From assembly GCA_041660385.1 (NCBI GenBank), contig JBAZWJ010000026.1, positions 1 to 64,000 of the forward strand: a stretch of DNA of 64,000 nt. Reading direction: 5' to 3'. A program made the position numbers and the translations under genes. Below are positions 10,001-17,013 of this stretch, in pieces. This stretch comes from DYJE01 sp041660385. GTDB taxonomy: Bacteria; Desulfobacterota; Desulfobacteria; Desulfobacterales; Desulfolunaceae. The notes under the pieces were generated by a model. The model worked only from the letters and a program-made list of their open reading frames with translations. It ran no database searches and was not told where the DNA came from. Positions within the stretch are counted from its first letter, which is position 1, and each line of letters starts with the position of its first letter.

Positions 10001-12811
10001 CCATTGGAGAAGCAGTTTGTGGGTGACCACCATTCGCCAGAGGGTTTTGAACACCGCATTCAGGCTGAAGTAGCCTTCGTAGGGCAGGCATACCAGGGTG
10101 AACATCGACTGGGAGAAATGACGGCGCACCGAGGACAATGAATCGGCCCCATGCTGGGAAAATGTCACATCCACAGGTTTTCGAAGCACATTGAATGTGG
10201 AGGTGATCAGCGGCGGAATCAGGATAACGCCAGTGATTGCAAGGGTCCAGCTCCAGGTATTCTGGAGGATTGTCCAGCCAGCCAGAAAAAGGAGGGTCAA
10301 CGACGTGGCCATGAGGCTTCGCCTGAGGTTATCGAAAATTTTCCAGCGCGACAAAAAGGAAAGGGGATTTCGAATAAGACGCCCATCCGGCCCGGGAATC
10401 CCTGGTAAAATCCAGCTTGCGATCTGCCAGTCTCCTCTGATCCATCGGTGTCTTCGGCAGACATCGGAACTGTAGCGTGACGGGTATTCCTCGTATAGCT
10501 GGCCGTCGCTCATAAGCCCGGACCGGGCGTAACAGCCTTCCAGAAGATCGTGGCTGAGTATCCGGTTTTCGGGGAAACGGCCGTGCAGGGCCTGTTCGAA
10601 TACATCCACATCGTAGATGCCTTTTCCGATAAACGAGCCTTCACCGAACAGATCCTGGTAAACATCGGAAACGGTTCGTGTATAGGGGTCGATGCCCGGT
10701 TCACTGGCGTTCATGCGGGCATACCTTGACCGGTTCGCACCGGGAAGACTCACCGCCACCCTTGGCTGTAGAATGCCATACCCTTCAACCACACGCTTGC
10801 GGACATCACAGAATTTTGCACGGTTCAGCGGATGGGCCATGGTTCCCACAAACTGCCACGCCGAATCACGTGCCAGCTGGGTATCGGTATCCAGGGTGAT
10901 GATAAACCGAACATTCAACAAAACATCGGTCCGGCCAATGATGTGGCTGAACGCATCACGTGATCCGCCGCGTATAAGGGCATTCACATCGGAAAGCTTG
11001 CCGCGTTTCCGTTCGTATCCCATCCAGATCCGGTCCTGGGGATTCCAGAGCCGTTTACGGTGAAACAGGAAAAACGTGTCGTTTTCCGTTCCCCGGTATT
11101 TTTCATTCAACCCGTTGATTCGCTTTTGAACCAGGTGCAGCAGGGGCTGATCCTCCGGGCAGTTTTCTTCTTCTGCATCGCGGAAATCCGTGAGCAGGCC
11201 GAAGTGAAGGTTGGCTCCACGATTTGCAAGGAATCTGACTTCCAGAGATTCGATGAGTTCCTCAATGGCCTGGATACCGGTGAGCATGGTCGGAACCACA
11301 ACCAGAGTCCGGTGTTCAGCCGGAATTCCTTTGGAAAAATCCATTCGAGGAAGTGGTTTCGGTTCTGTCAGAAACGTCGTTATCCAGTTGACAAGGGCCA
11401 CAGAAAGATGACTTGAACAAAGAACGATTAAAATCCCCACAGCTGTGAGAATCCAGCCATGAAGCCCTTCGTCCATGGCTTTCGTGATAAAGACAAGGGA
11501 GAATGACGCTGTGAGAAGGAGAATAGAACCGACATAAATAAGTAACGGGTGACGGCGGCCAAAGGAATAAAGAACATCCAGAGGCGATGAATGCACTCCG
11601 GCACGTTGCCTGAGCTGAGCCACGCCCTCGCCGATCAGGTAAAACCCCACATGGGTCTCACGGTCTGTCATGTTATTCGACGCGGCCTCAGATGCCAGCT
11701 GGACAGCGTGATCCGCCACACCGCTTTCTGAACAGTAACTTTTCTTCGCGAGCCGTTCCACCATGTGGCGATACCGGTCACGTGTGGCGAAATCCATTCC
11801 GCCATAAACACCAGAAGACTCCCCGCACAGAATCCGCTCCACAGCGCTGTTCTTTTCCACAAAGGTGCGCCAGTCTATGGACCCAAGCAACCGCAGACTG
11901 CCTATGCTGTTGCTCATGGACACCTGATCAGCGGCTTGCTGCTGAGTTTCTGCGCGGACCAGATGTTCGATGGTCAGTCCCGATTCTGATAGACGTTGTT
12001 CAATCCATGTCAGAGGTAAAGCCAGGCCTGGACCATGCCCTTGAAGACGTCGGGCCAGCTCCGCAACAAAAGAGCTCACCATGGGTGGCGTGGACTGGGT
12101 CATGTCGGCAATGACCATGATCAAGTTTTTTGGATCATTTGTGGCCACGTCCATCATCTGGTCAGCCCAGAATTCCGCAAGATTCCGATTGATTCTGTCA
12201 GCGGCGATCCGCACGGCCACCCGCCGGAGATTTTCGATCAGGGCAAGACGGAGCATGATGGGGATGGCCCAGAGTTCACCCAGCTTGAGAACGGTCACCG
12301 ACTGATATGCGCTGACGAAAGTGCCGAGGCTTTCCAGGTCTGCCCTCCCATCGCCGTGGGAGATGGTTTCAAGGGCAATGTCATACACACGGGGAAGTCC
12401 GTCCGATGGTCCATCCAACAGGCGTGGCAGCTCGCGGATATACCCTTTGGGCAGATGGCGTCTGGCCGTTTGAATCTGTTCCTCGATCAGATAGTAATTA
12501 TCGAGCAGCCAGTCTGCCGCCGGTGTGATCCGCCGTTCTTCCTTCACATCCCCGGTAAGGAGATTGTGGATTTCGAACAGACGTGTTTCATTTGCAGCAA
12601 GCCGGGTCAGAAGCCGGGCCTGGGAACGTCCAAGTTTCAACTGATGCAAACCCGCAAGAATCACCCCATGCTGTTCCATCTGATCCAAACTGAACAATTC
12701 CGACCGGAGAGGCGATTCATCGCTTCCATTGGTTTGAGCCTGATTGATTCCCATACGGTCTCCCCACTTTCGGAAAAACAGTCCTGGGATAGTTTCGATG
12801 TTTATATTCAT
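4043..12811 (-). CDS. ndvB: cyclic beta-1,2-glucan synthase (NdvB/ChvB family)
   Basis: A 2922-aa giant, slightly longer than the roughly 2830-2870 aa of rhizobial ChvB/NdvB. The order of parts fits that family: N-terminal cytoplasmic region; membrane helices near 420-480; a GT84 glucosyltransferase domain with LDTDTQ near 640 and RRHRW further on; helices near 835-875 and 955-1005; a glucoamylase-like domain near 1400-1560; then two GH94-type repeats, the last with SGDWNDGMN near 2588 carrying the expected catalytic Asp. Such enzymes start, elongate and cyclise beta-1,2-glucan from UDP-glucose at the inner membrane, and the GH94 part trims chain length. The product is a periplasmic osmoregulatory or host-contact glucan. 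The start overlaps the enzyme I stop as ATGA, so the two are translationally coupled. Confidence 0.93.
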   Translation of the reverse strand: MNINIETIPGLFFRKWGDRMGINQAQTNGSDESPLRSELFSLDQMEQHGVILAGLHQLKLGRSQARLLTRLAANETRLFEIHNLLTGDVKEERRITPAADWLLDNYYLIEEQIQTARRHLPKGYIRELPRLLDGPSDGLPRVYDIALETISHGDGRADLESLGTFVSAYQSVTVLKLGELWAIPIMLRLALIENLRRVAVRIAADRINRNLAEFWADQMMDVATNDPKNLIMVIADMTQSTPPMVSSFVAELARRLQGHGPGLALPLTWIEQRLSESGLTIEHLVRAETQQQAADQVSMSNSIGSLRLLGSIDWRTFVEKNSAVERILCGESSGVYGGMDFATRDRYRHMVERLAKKSYCSESGVADHAVQLASEAASNNMTDRETHVGFYLIGEGVAQLRQRAGVHSSPLDVLYSFGRRHPLLIYVGSILLLTASFSLVFITKAMDEGLHGWILTAVGILIVLCSSHLSVALVNWITTFLTEPKPLPRMDFSKGIPAEHRTLVVVPTMLTGIQAIEELIESLEVRFLANRGANLHFGLLTDFRDAEEENCPEDQPLLHLVQKRINGLNEKYRGTENDTFFLFHRKRLWNPQDRIWMGYERKRGKLSDVNALIRGGSRDAFSHIIGRTDVLLNVRFIITLDTDTQLARDSAWQFVGTMAHPLNRAKFCDVRKRVVEGYGILQPRVAVSLPGANRSRYARMNASEPGIDPYTRTVSDVYQDLFGEGSFIGKGIYDVDVFEQALHGRFPENRILSHDLLEGCYARSGLMSDGQLYEEYPSRYSSDVCRRHRWIRGDWQIASWILPGIPGPDGRLIRNPLSFLSRWKIFDNLRRSLMATSLTLLFLAGWTILQNTWSWTLAITGVILIPPLITSTFNVLRKPVDVTFSQHGADSLSSVRRHFSQSMFTLVCLPYEGYFSLNAVFKTLWRMVVTHKLLLQWNPSSESEKSRDTGIAGSYRTMWFAPFIAMVVAIYLAVSHPLVLAAAGPILCLWFFSPAITWWISLPLGPSKETLSVDQTFFLRRLARKTWAFFETFISPEDNWLPPDNFQEHPVPVVAHRTSPTNMGLALLANLTAYDFGYITVGKLTERTSMAFKSMQALERYQGHFYNWYDTQSLKPLLPHYISSVDSGNLAGHLLTLRPGLLGLADHPILGKRLFEGLKDTLMVFSESSAGQPLSFDKNHLIKLEQDLEAAITSQSTTLMDFRIHLDQLAASAASALAHAESQVDDPSSPFRCWAATFAQQCQAALDEMTDLAPWAELLSYQNFPGIILLLNTIPTLRETETLGARLGAIIESDRNNASSPEEKDWFDKLQQLLATAGQNARSRILTLDGLVRQCDEFAQMDYSFLYDETRHLLTIGYNVSERKKDSGYYDLLASEARFASFIAIAQGQIPQENWFALGRLLTVAGGKPVLLSWSGSMFEYLMPLLVMPSFELSLLHQTCKTAVARQIEYGKKRSVPWGVSECGYNAIDVHLNYQYRAFGVPGLGLKRGLSDELVIAPYATMLALMVEPGKACQNLERLSEAGFETKYGFYEAIDYTPSRLPRGQTRTVVRSFMAHHQGMGLLSLAHLLLDQPMQKRFESEPLFQSTLLLLQERIPKATAFFEHLSDLSEYHISSSSMETPIRVFTNHDTPNPEVQLLSNGRYHVMVTNAGGGYSRWKDLSVTRWREDRTCDNWGNFCYIRDLDSKDFWSTSYQPVLKQGNHFEAIFSEGRAEFRCGHRNYDTHTEIAVSPEDDIELRRVRIVNRSRSSRSIDVTSYAEVVLAPQDSDALHPAFSNLFVQTEIVRRHHAILCHRRPRSQGENGPWMFHLMAVHGATAGNVSYETDRLRFIGRGNTVANPSALTGNGMLSDTDGSVLDPIVAIRYRITLGPEESVTMNMVTGIGETREAALNLVEKYQDRQLADRVFNLVWTHGQVLLRQFNASESDAQLFGRLAGSIIYANGSLRADPSVLFKNRRGQSSLWGYAISGDIPIVLLQIEYPENIELVRQMVQAHAYWRLKGLAVDLVIWNEDHAGYRQHLHDLIMGIISSGTDINLTDHSGGIFVRPGDQISEEDRILIQTVARIIITDSRGTIAEQIQGRSLGECAVPLLTPTRLRRPEPLPVLPMPRNDLIFNNGLGGFTPDGREYVITTGYGQLTPAPWVNVLANPDFGTVISESGLACTWSENAHEFRLTPWSNDPVSDSRGEAFYLRDDERAHFWSPTPLPCRGASSYVTRHGFGYSVFEHSERGIHSELLVYVAIDAPIKFSVLKIRNESGRPRRLSATGYAEWVLGDLRSRSTMHVVTEIDPNSGAVFARNPYNTEFSGRTAFFDVDDMNRTLTGDRTEFLGRNGTLEYPAAMTRTRLSGKVGAGLDPCAAIQVCFDLAPGQTHEIVFRLGIGRDINEAGKLVNRFRGSTAARGALDKVWKHWASTLGAVKVETPDPALNVMANGWLLYQTVVCRLWARAATYQSGGAFGFRDQLQDVMALVHTRPQMLRDHILLCAARQFSEGDVQHWWHPPTGRGVRTHCSDDRLWLPLATCRYVQATADTGILDEQIHFIQGRPVNPEEDSYYDLPIRSDDINTLYNHCVRAIKYSLTMGKHGLPLIGSGDWNDGMNLVGEHGQGESVWLGFFLYDVLTRFTDVARNHGDGGFAEQCALEAESLYHHIEQHGWDGEWYRRAYFDDGTPLGSSVNSECKIDSISQSWSVLSGVANHERAQTAMNSADHHLVRRQEGLIRLLEPPFDTSALNPGYIKGYVPGVRENGGQYTHAAIWATMAFARLGDNKRAWELFQIINPVNHGRTMEETSIYKVEPYVVAADVYAVQPHTGRGGWTWYTGSAAWMYRLIMESLLGLSRDREKLHINPCIPQAWEQFTVHYRYFETAYTIVVHQTSDGQTVPSLTVDGIEQNDLTLPLINDLIAHRVEVKIPVPVITESHSELQEA

Positions 12812-14520
12812 GGATTCATACCTCCCGTGGTCATTAAACCTGATGACATTCGAACAGCTGCCTTTACATCCGGCACCAGTGCGGCCGATACGCTGAGAGA
12901 TCTTAATCCTGTTTCAATAAGCCTGGGGATGGCATGAACACGGCCTGCAAGTTCTCCGCAGATAGACACCGGAGTGTCACCGGATTCTTTAACCACCATG
13001 TCGATCAACCGCAGAACAGCCGGATGGTCGTCGATAAAATAATCGCCCACAAGGGGGTTCTCCCTTCCGGCGGCTAAGGTGTACTGGGTGAGGTCGTTTG
13101 ACCCGATACTTAAAAAATCTAAATGTTTCGCAAGTGAAGGGACGGCCAGGGCCGCCGCTGGTGTTTCGATCATTGCGCCAAGTCGTGGCAAGTCACGGAT
13201 ACCCATTTCGTCGGCCAGCTGATGGAACAGCGCTGCAATTTCAGTCACATCACTTTCCGTTGTCACCATGGGGATAAGAACCCCGATGGGGAATTGCCGG
13301 GATACTTCCAGCAACGCCCGAAGCTGGGCTTCCAGCAGGTCGGGATATCTTCGAAGTACCCTTACGCCGCGCCTCCCCAGAAAGGGATCGGGCTCCGGCG
13401 GCAGATGGAGATAAATGGGATTCTTGTCTGCACCGATATCGAGAAGACGGATATCAATCCTTTTTCCACGGGCCGGACGAAGGCTGTAAAGGAGAAACTC
13501 TGCAAATTCCTTGTCCGTGGGAAAATGCTTGGCGGCAAGAAAAAAAGGTTCTGTCCTGAACAATCCGATTCCATCGGCACCTCGCTCCATCGCGCGTTTC
13601 ACATCGTCGTAACTTCGAACATTGGCCATCACCGACACGTCGATACCATCAAGGGTGACAGTGGGCTTTGTGAGGCTGGTTATGACCAGCGTTTCCCTGT
13701 GTTTTCGAACGTCTACTCGGGATCGTTCATATTTTCTCAACGCGTGGGAATCCGGATTGATCACCGCTGTTCCATCAATCCCGTTCAGAATCACCACATC
13801 TCCTGTTTTCACTGTTTCAAATAGATCAGAAATTCCTCCCACGCAGGGAATGCCGAGTTCCCGGGCAAGGAGGGCCGCATGGGCTGCGGGCCCGGCAAAC
13901 TCGGCAAGGACTGCAACAGTGGAGGATTTTGAGAGAAATACCGTGTCCGACGGAAGCAGGCGCTTCGCCACAAGTACCGTATTTTCAGGCAGGTTTTCCA
14001 GGCTGTGGGCGTGGATTCCTGCCAAGGAGAGCAATAACCTGCGGGACAAATCATCAATGTCATCGCCCCGGTCTCTAAGAACGTCATCGTTCATGTCCCT
14101 GAACCTTCGGGCAATCAAGCGGAATACTGATCTGACAACCTGTTCCGCATTGATCATTTCCACCTCAAGAAACCGTTTAATTTCTTTTACAACGGAAGCA
14201 TCTCGAAGAATGGCTTCCTGGGCGAGAAAGATATCCGATGAATATTTACCAAGCTTTCCCTTGATCTGCTTAGCGTCGATAACAAGACTCTGCCTTACAT
14301 CGTCTAAAGCCTTTTCAATTCTTGTTTTTTCTTCATCAATAAGGGATGCGTCTATTTTATAATACTCGGAGTCACGCTGAAGCACATCGATATAGACAAA
14401 TGCCTTGCCTTTGGCCAGCCCCGGTGAGACTCCCGTCCCGACCAGTGTTCGCATTTTGTCTTTATTCGATGAGGCTTCATTCGTAAAATCTTTTAGTCCT
14501 TGTTTTTCCTGTAATGTCAT
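12808..14520 (-). CDS. ptsI: phosphoenolpyruvate-protein phosphotransferase (PTS enzyme I)
   Basis: A 570-aa protein, close to the 575 aa of E. coli enzyme I, with no extra N-terminal GAF domain, so it is the ptsI rather than ptsP layout. Visible motifs are the phospho-histidine region around H214 (PAAHAALLARELGIP), the PEP-binding GIGLFRTEP, the SIGSNDLTQYTLA signature and the C-terminal active-site Cys in SICGELAG. The sequence just before the histidine is AGPAA rather than the usual GG-TS, a small deviation. It takes phosphate from PEP and passes it to HPr. No HPr or sugar EII gene is near, so it may serve a regulatory or nitrogen-type PTS. It is coupled to ndvB by an ATGA overlap and preceded by AGGA. 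Confidence 0.9.
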   Translation of the reverse strand: MTLQEKQGLKDFTNEASSNKDKMRTLVGTGVSPGLAKGKAFVYIDVLQRDSEYYKIDASLIDEEKTRIEKALDDVRQSLVIDAKQIKGKLGKYSSDIFLAQEAILRDASVVKEIKRFLEVEMINAEQVVRSVFRLIARRFRDMNDDVLRDRGDDIDDLSRRLLLSLAGIHAHSLENLPENTVLVAKRLLPSDTVFLSKSSTVAVLAEFAGPAAHAALLARELGIPCVGGISDLFETVKTGDVVILNGIDGTAVINPDSHALRKYERSRVDVRKHRETLVITSLTKPTVTLDGIDVSVMANVRSYDDVKRAMERGADGIGLFRTEPFFLAAKHFPTDKEFAEFLLYSLRPARGKRIDIRLLDIGADKNPIYLHLPPEPDPFLGRRGVRVLRRYPDLLEAQLRALLEVSRQFPIGVLIPMVTTESDVTEIAALFHQLADEMGIRDLPRLGAMIETPAAALAVPSLAKHLDFLSIGSNDLTQYTLAAGRENPLVGDYFIDDHPAVLRLIDMVVKESGDTPVSICGELAGRVHAIPRLIETGLRSLSVSAALVPDVKAAVRMSSGLMTTGGMNP

Positions 14521-14546
14521 AAATTCCTGTATTCAGTTTCAAGGGA

Positions 14547-14843
14547 TCATAAAAACTTGTTTTTCAAGTCTTGCATGGCCGTGATAATATCCAGAATCGC
14601 TTCATGCATCCCCTCAGCACTGGATGTTAATTCAGAGATTTCTTTATTTTCGTTATTAGAATGAACCTTGGATTTAAGATTTTTGAAATCTTCGGCGTGT
14701 TTTTCAAACAGAAGTTGATGCTCTTCTTCCATATCTTTAAGGGCATCGGAATTAATCTGTTTAATCAGTGCATCGGCCTCGGCCATGAGCTGATCAATAT
14801 GTTTTTGTTCCATGTTTTTTGTCATGAGTGGCATGAGTGTCAT
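14547..14843 (-). CDS. small coiled-coil protein of unknown function
   Basis: A 98-aa acidic, helical protein. Heptad-like spacing runs through most of its length and there is no membrane segment, cysteine or known motif. AAAGGAAAGGAAA ends six bases before the first of three closely spaced ATGs, which favours the annotated start. It sits 15 bases after the radical SAM gene and 26 bases before enzyme I, so it belongs to the same transcription unit. Its size and helicity would suit a small adaptor or a regulator of a neighbour (inference only). Confidence 0.65.
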   Translation of the reverse strand: MTLMPLMTKNMEQKHIDQLMAEADALIKQINSDALKDMEEEHQLLFEKHAEDFKNLKSKVHSNNENKEISELTSSAEGMHEAILDIITAMQDLKNKFL

Positions 14844-14858
14844 GAGATTTCCTTTCCT

Positions 14859-16337
14859 TTAATAAATATGAAGTTCACATATTCGTCGGTAATGGTATCC
14901 GTATATGGCCAGCGTTATCGCCACCGGCAGTTGTTTGGGCATTCGGATCAGAGTCCAGAGCATCAGTTGCCAGTACCGGAATCGTTCTTTTCCCAGAAAA
15001 CCGAGTCTGAACGCAGACCGGAAAATGGAAAGGAACCGCCCCACATTGATGGGCTGGTTGATTTCAGGGGGCTTCAAATCCCGGAGCAGAGTTCTGACTC
15101 GTCGGTAATAGTTTTTCGGAGAATAAATGTGTTTCATGATGGACTGGTATCCGTCAAGGAGACTGTCAATGCCCATGCTGGGAATAATGTTGGTCGTTCC
15201 ATCCACATTGTCCCCTGAAAAGGTTTTGACCACACGGCTTTCTCTCTGCAACCGGTCATAGAGACGCGTTCCCGGCGGGGCCTGGAGCATTCCCACCATG
15301 GCGGTGACGATGCCGCTGTTCTGAATGAAATCGATCTGCCGCTGGAAAATCGATGGTTTGTCGCAGTCAAATCCCACAATAAATCCGCCCATGACCTGCA
15401 AACCAGACCGGTGGATGATTTTTACACTTTCAATGAGATCTCGGTTTTTATTCTGGGTTTTATGGCATTCGGTCAGGCTGACTTCATCGGGTGATTCGAT
15501 GCCGATAAAAACCGAATCAAATCCGGCCTTGACCATCATGTCCATGAGTTCCGGGTCGTCGGCGAGGTTGATGGAGGCTTCGGTGAAAAAAATACAGCCC
15601 TTTTTATCTTGACGCCATTCGATCAGAGCTGGAAGCAAATCCGTTTTAAGATAGCTTTTGTTTCCAATAAAATTGTCGTCCACAAAAAAGATGCTGCTGC
15701 GCCATCCTGTGGCATAAATACGGTCCAGTTCGGCGATGATCTGAGCGGGTGTTTTTATCCGTGGCCGGTGACCGAATAAAACCGTGACATTGCAAAATTC
15801 ACAGTTGAACGGACATCCTCTTGAAAACTGAATGTTCAGGGACGCATAGCGTTTTGTTTTTATCAATTCCCACAAGGGAACCGGTGTGTCGCTGAGATCA
15901 CAGAAACCCTCGGCCCTGTATATCTTTTTAGGGCATCCGTTGTTCAGATCTTCCAGAAAATTGGGGAGCGTCAACTCCGCTTCATCAAGAACGAGATGGT
16001 CCACCTCACTGAATTCGCCGGGTTCGGAGGTGAAAAGAGGCCCTCCTGCAACCACAGTCAGTTCCTCTGCCTTGCACCGGTCGATGATCTGTATGGCCGA
16101 TTCCCGCTGGACCGCCATGCCGCCGATAAAGACCATGTCCGCCCATGAAAGATCTTTGTCTGTAAGATTTTCCACATTGACATCCACAAGGCGTTTGGAC
16201 CATTCCCCTGGAAGGAGAGCTGCCACGGTGAGCAGACCAAGGGGAGGAAAGGCCGCTTTTTTCCCGATAAAGCTGAGCGCATAGGTGAAAGACCAGAACG
16301 TTTCAGGGAATTGGGGGTAAATCAAAAGGATGTTCAT
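14859..16337 (-). CDS. B12-binding domain radical SAM protein
   Basis: A 492-aa protein with a cobalamin-binding Rossmann domain (about residues 1-140), then a radical SAM core whose cluster motif is CPFNCEFC (CxxxCxxC) near residue 180, and a C-terminal extension of the DUF4070 type. Proteins of this plan include the hopanoid C-2 methylase HpnP and many unassigned methylases; no hopanoid gene lies nearby, so HpnP is only one possibility. The N-terminal region LLIYPQFPETFW and KKAAFPPLGLLT is typical of the subgroup. It probably methylates or rearranges a lipid-like or glycan-linked substrate (inference). It lies 40 bases after the monooxygenase gene in the ndvB transcription unit. Confidence 0.85.
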   Translation of the reverse strand: MNILLIYPQFPETFWSFTYALSFIGKKAAFPPLGLLTVAALLPGEWSKRLVDVNVENLTDKDLSWADMVFIGGMAVQRESAIQIIDRCKAEELTVVAGGPLFTSEPGEFSEVDHLVLDEAELTLPNFLEDLNNGCPKKIYRAEGFCDLSDTPVPLWELIKTKRYASLNIQFSRGCPFNCEFCNVTVLFGHRPRIKTPAQIIAELDRIYATGWRSSIFFVDDNFIGNKSYLKTDLLPALIEWRQDKKGCIFFTEASINLADDPELMDMMVKAGFDSVFIGIESPDEVSLTECHKTQNKNRDLIESVKIIHRSGLQVMGGFIVGFDCDKPSIFQRQIDFIQNSGIVTAMVGMLQAPPGTRLYDRLQRESRVVKTFSGDNVDGTTNIIPSMGIDSLLDGYQSIMKHIYSPKNYYRRVRTLLRDLKPPEINQPINVGRFLSIFRSAFRLGFLGKERFRYWQLMLWTLIRMPKQLPVAITLAIYGYHYRRICELHIY

Positions 16338-16377
16338 ATCACGTTAACCTTTCCCCATAATCTTGGGAAAATCAGTT

Positions 16378-16701
16378 TTATTTTTTTCTTACGTCAGCGA
16401 CGGCTTGTGTTCCTTCAGAAGCGGCCACGGTAAAAATCTGAATTTTTAATGGTTCGGATAAAAGGCTTTTTGTTCCAAGCAGGACGCTGAATCTGTCTGA
16501 TCGCATATGGCGGTTCAGATCATGGCGGTTATCCCATTCGGAAATCAGGCTGAACACATTGCTGTCTTCAATATCGCTGAAGATGCTATAGCTCAGGTTT
16601 CCACGCTCATTTTCCGCTGTTTCAAGTACGGATATTAGGGTTTGTAATATCTCTTTCTGCTTTTCCTGAAGTGCGTTCATGGTTATTATAAATAGAATCA
16701 T
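16378..16701 (-). CDS. antibiotic-biosynthesis-monooxygenase (ABM/YgiN-like) domain protein
   Basis: A 107-aa single-domain protein with the ferredoxin-like ABM pattern: the N-terminal strand, LISVLETAENERGNLSY, then SLISEWDNRHDLNRHMRS, where the first part of the second half is normally the E-W-x-s motif. Family members are dimeric quinol or heme-type oxygenases, or simple small-molecule binders; the substrate here is unknown. AGGAAG five bases before the ATG supports the start. It is the first gene of the unit ABM - radical SAM - coiled coil - ptsI - ndvB. About 130 bases upstream is a sigma-54-like promoter with a palindrome behind it, suggesting control by the neighbouring sigma-54 activators. 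Confidence 0.75.
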   Translation of the reverse strand: MILFIITMNALQEKQKEILQTLISVLETAENERGNLSYSIFSDIEDSNVFSLISEWDNRHDLNRHMRSDRFSVLLGTKSLLSEPLKIQIFTVAASEGTQAVADVRKK

Positions 16702-16831
16702 TGGCGCTTCCTGCGAACGAACTTGCTTTTATAAAGATTTAATGACCAGGGGTCATCGGATGAGTTGAAATGGACTTGTCCGGATTCGTATAGTATTTCC
16801 TCTTTTTCCTCTTTAATCTGCCTTAATATTG

Positions 16832-16847
16832 TTCAATGTTTGTGCCA
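16832..16847 (-). promoter_or_regulatory. sigma-54-like promoter for the ABM-ndvB unit
   Basis: The minus strand reads TGGCACAAACATTGAA. GG and the -12 G have the strict sigma-54 spacing (TGGCAC-N5-TTG), but the final C of TTGC is A. The same sequence style, with the same deviation, occurs upstream of the nearby activator gene at 18918-18933. A further symmetrical ATGACC-AGG-GGTCAT lies in the leader at 16742-16756. Confidence 0.5.
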
Positions 16848-16945
16848 TGATGCCAATATCAAACGATTGGTAGCTATTCTTCTGAATTTTATGAACATCC
16901 ATGTGATAAAAAGCGATCATGGCCTGCACCGGCCGCCGGATAAAA

Positions 16946-16977
16946 GGTTATATGTGCTCGATGGGTCATATATGACC
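16946..16977. promoter_or_regulatory. putative enhancer (UAS) for a sigma-54 activator
   Basis: GGTCATATATGACC (16964-16977) is a perfect 14-bp palindrome. A degenerate copy, GGTTATATGTGCTC (10 of 14 matching), starts 18 bp away at 16946. Its centre is about 125 bp upstream of the sigma-54-like promoter, a classic enhancer position. It also lies just past the stop of the activator gene, so a role in its termination cannot be excluded. Confidence 0.45.
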
Positions 16978-17013
16978 TAAAACGCATTGTTTAATATCCG
17001 CTGTATGATGAAA

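Noticed and set aside
4109..12937. Many long frames opposite ndvB (for example 6407-7513, 368 codons, and 4907-5629, 240 codons on the plus strand)
   Set aside because: They are antisense to an unmistakable 2922-aa enzyme, show no family patterns and have no ribosome sites. Long shadow frames are expected opposite a GC-balanced, highly expressed-type coding sequence.
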